Positions 63,916 through 64,000 of a DNA stretch of 64,000 bases are shown here, one piece after another. Numbering within the stretch: position 1 is the stretch's first letter; the number at the start of each line of letters is the position of its first letter. Source of the stretch: Coccinella septempunctata (taxonomy: Eukaryota; Arthropoda; Insecta; Coleoptera; Coccinellidae); the NCBI RefSeq assembly GCF_907165205.1, contig NC_058189.1:69773815-69837814 (forward strand). Direction: 5' to 3'. Under the pieces are notes generated by a model that saw nothing but the letters and a program-made list of their open reading frames with translations, was not told the origin of the DNA and did no database searches. A program made the position numbers and the translations under genes.

Positions 63916-64000
63916 ATCGTAACACTTGTTTATATTCATATCGGCGGGTGGTATGCATCTGAATTTATCCTTATTATAGGTACAACATTATAACGCCGAT

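Overview
The window is a stretch of animal chromosome, almost certainly from an insect. The evidence is small exons with GT-AG introns, insect-type Tc1, mariner, hAT, LINE and SINE debris, and an insect-type Polinton (Maverick). I cannot name the species; a beetle is only a guess. Two host genes are recognisable. At the left edge are the last two exons of a 3-hydroxyacyl-CoA dehydrogenase type-2 gene (HSD17B10, scully in flies) on the + strand. Nearly all of the rest lies inside or upstream of one long minus-strand gene. That gene encodes a Dbl-family Rho guanine-nucleotide exchange factor resembling the PLEKHG1/2/3 group. I placed nine of its exons between 47249 and 1497; they splice together in consistent phase, and the 5' end lies outside the window or was not found.

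The introns are swollen with mobile DNA. The main object is a complete Polinton at 20104-35512 (15,409 bp), inserted in the intron upstream of the exon that opens the DH domain. It has 885-bp terminal inverted repeats that look identical by eye and a perfect 6-bp target duplication (AAAGTT). Its gene set is uninterrupted: protein-primed family B DNA polymerase, integrase with a chromodomain-like tail, FtsK/HerA-type packaging ATPase, adenovirus-type cysteine protease, double-jelly-roll major capsid protein, single-jelly-roll minor capsid protein, a phospholipase A2-like protein, and eight further proteins of unknown or weakly inferred role. The set fits an element able to make virus particles as well as transpose. 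Five ORFs on the left minus strand (PLA2-like, protease, minor capsid, a 65-residue basic protein, major capsid) are packed with overlaps or gaps of at most 8 nt. The PLA2-like gene appears to be spliced. The protease frame has no ATG before its conserved block and is entered in the -1 frame through a run of 13 A. Nothing in the Polinton is visibly broken, so it looks like a recent insertion.

Other mobile DNA from left to right: an unnamed two-part repeat (two copies); a palindromic MITE family (two full copies and one half copy); Tc1-like DD34E elements (three copies, each broken differently); a TTAAG-rich element possibly related to Harbinger; a TA-flanked MITE; a 174-bp minisatellite whose unit is exactly 58 codons; remains of two mariner-type lineages, one cut by an inverted-repeat element; a cluster of GTGTCAGATT motifs; a hAT element with an 8-bp duplication that carries a nested 1.65-kb inverted-repeat element; a satellite of about 245 bp; a tRNA-derived SINE; two LINE reverse-transcriptase fragments; and several more inverted-repeat elements near the right end. 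The remaining intron sequence shows no gene I can support.

All calls come from reading the sequence and remembering families; no search was run.
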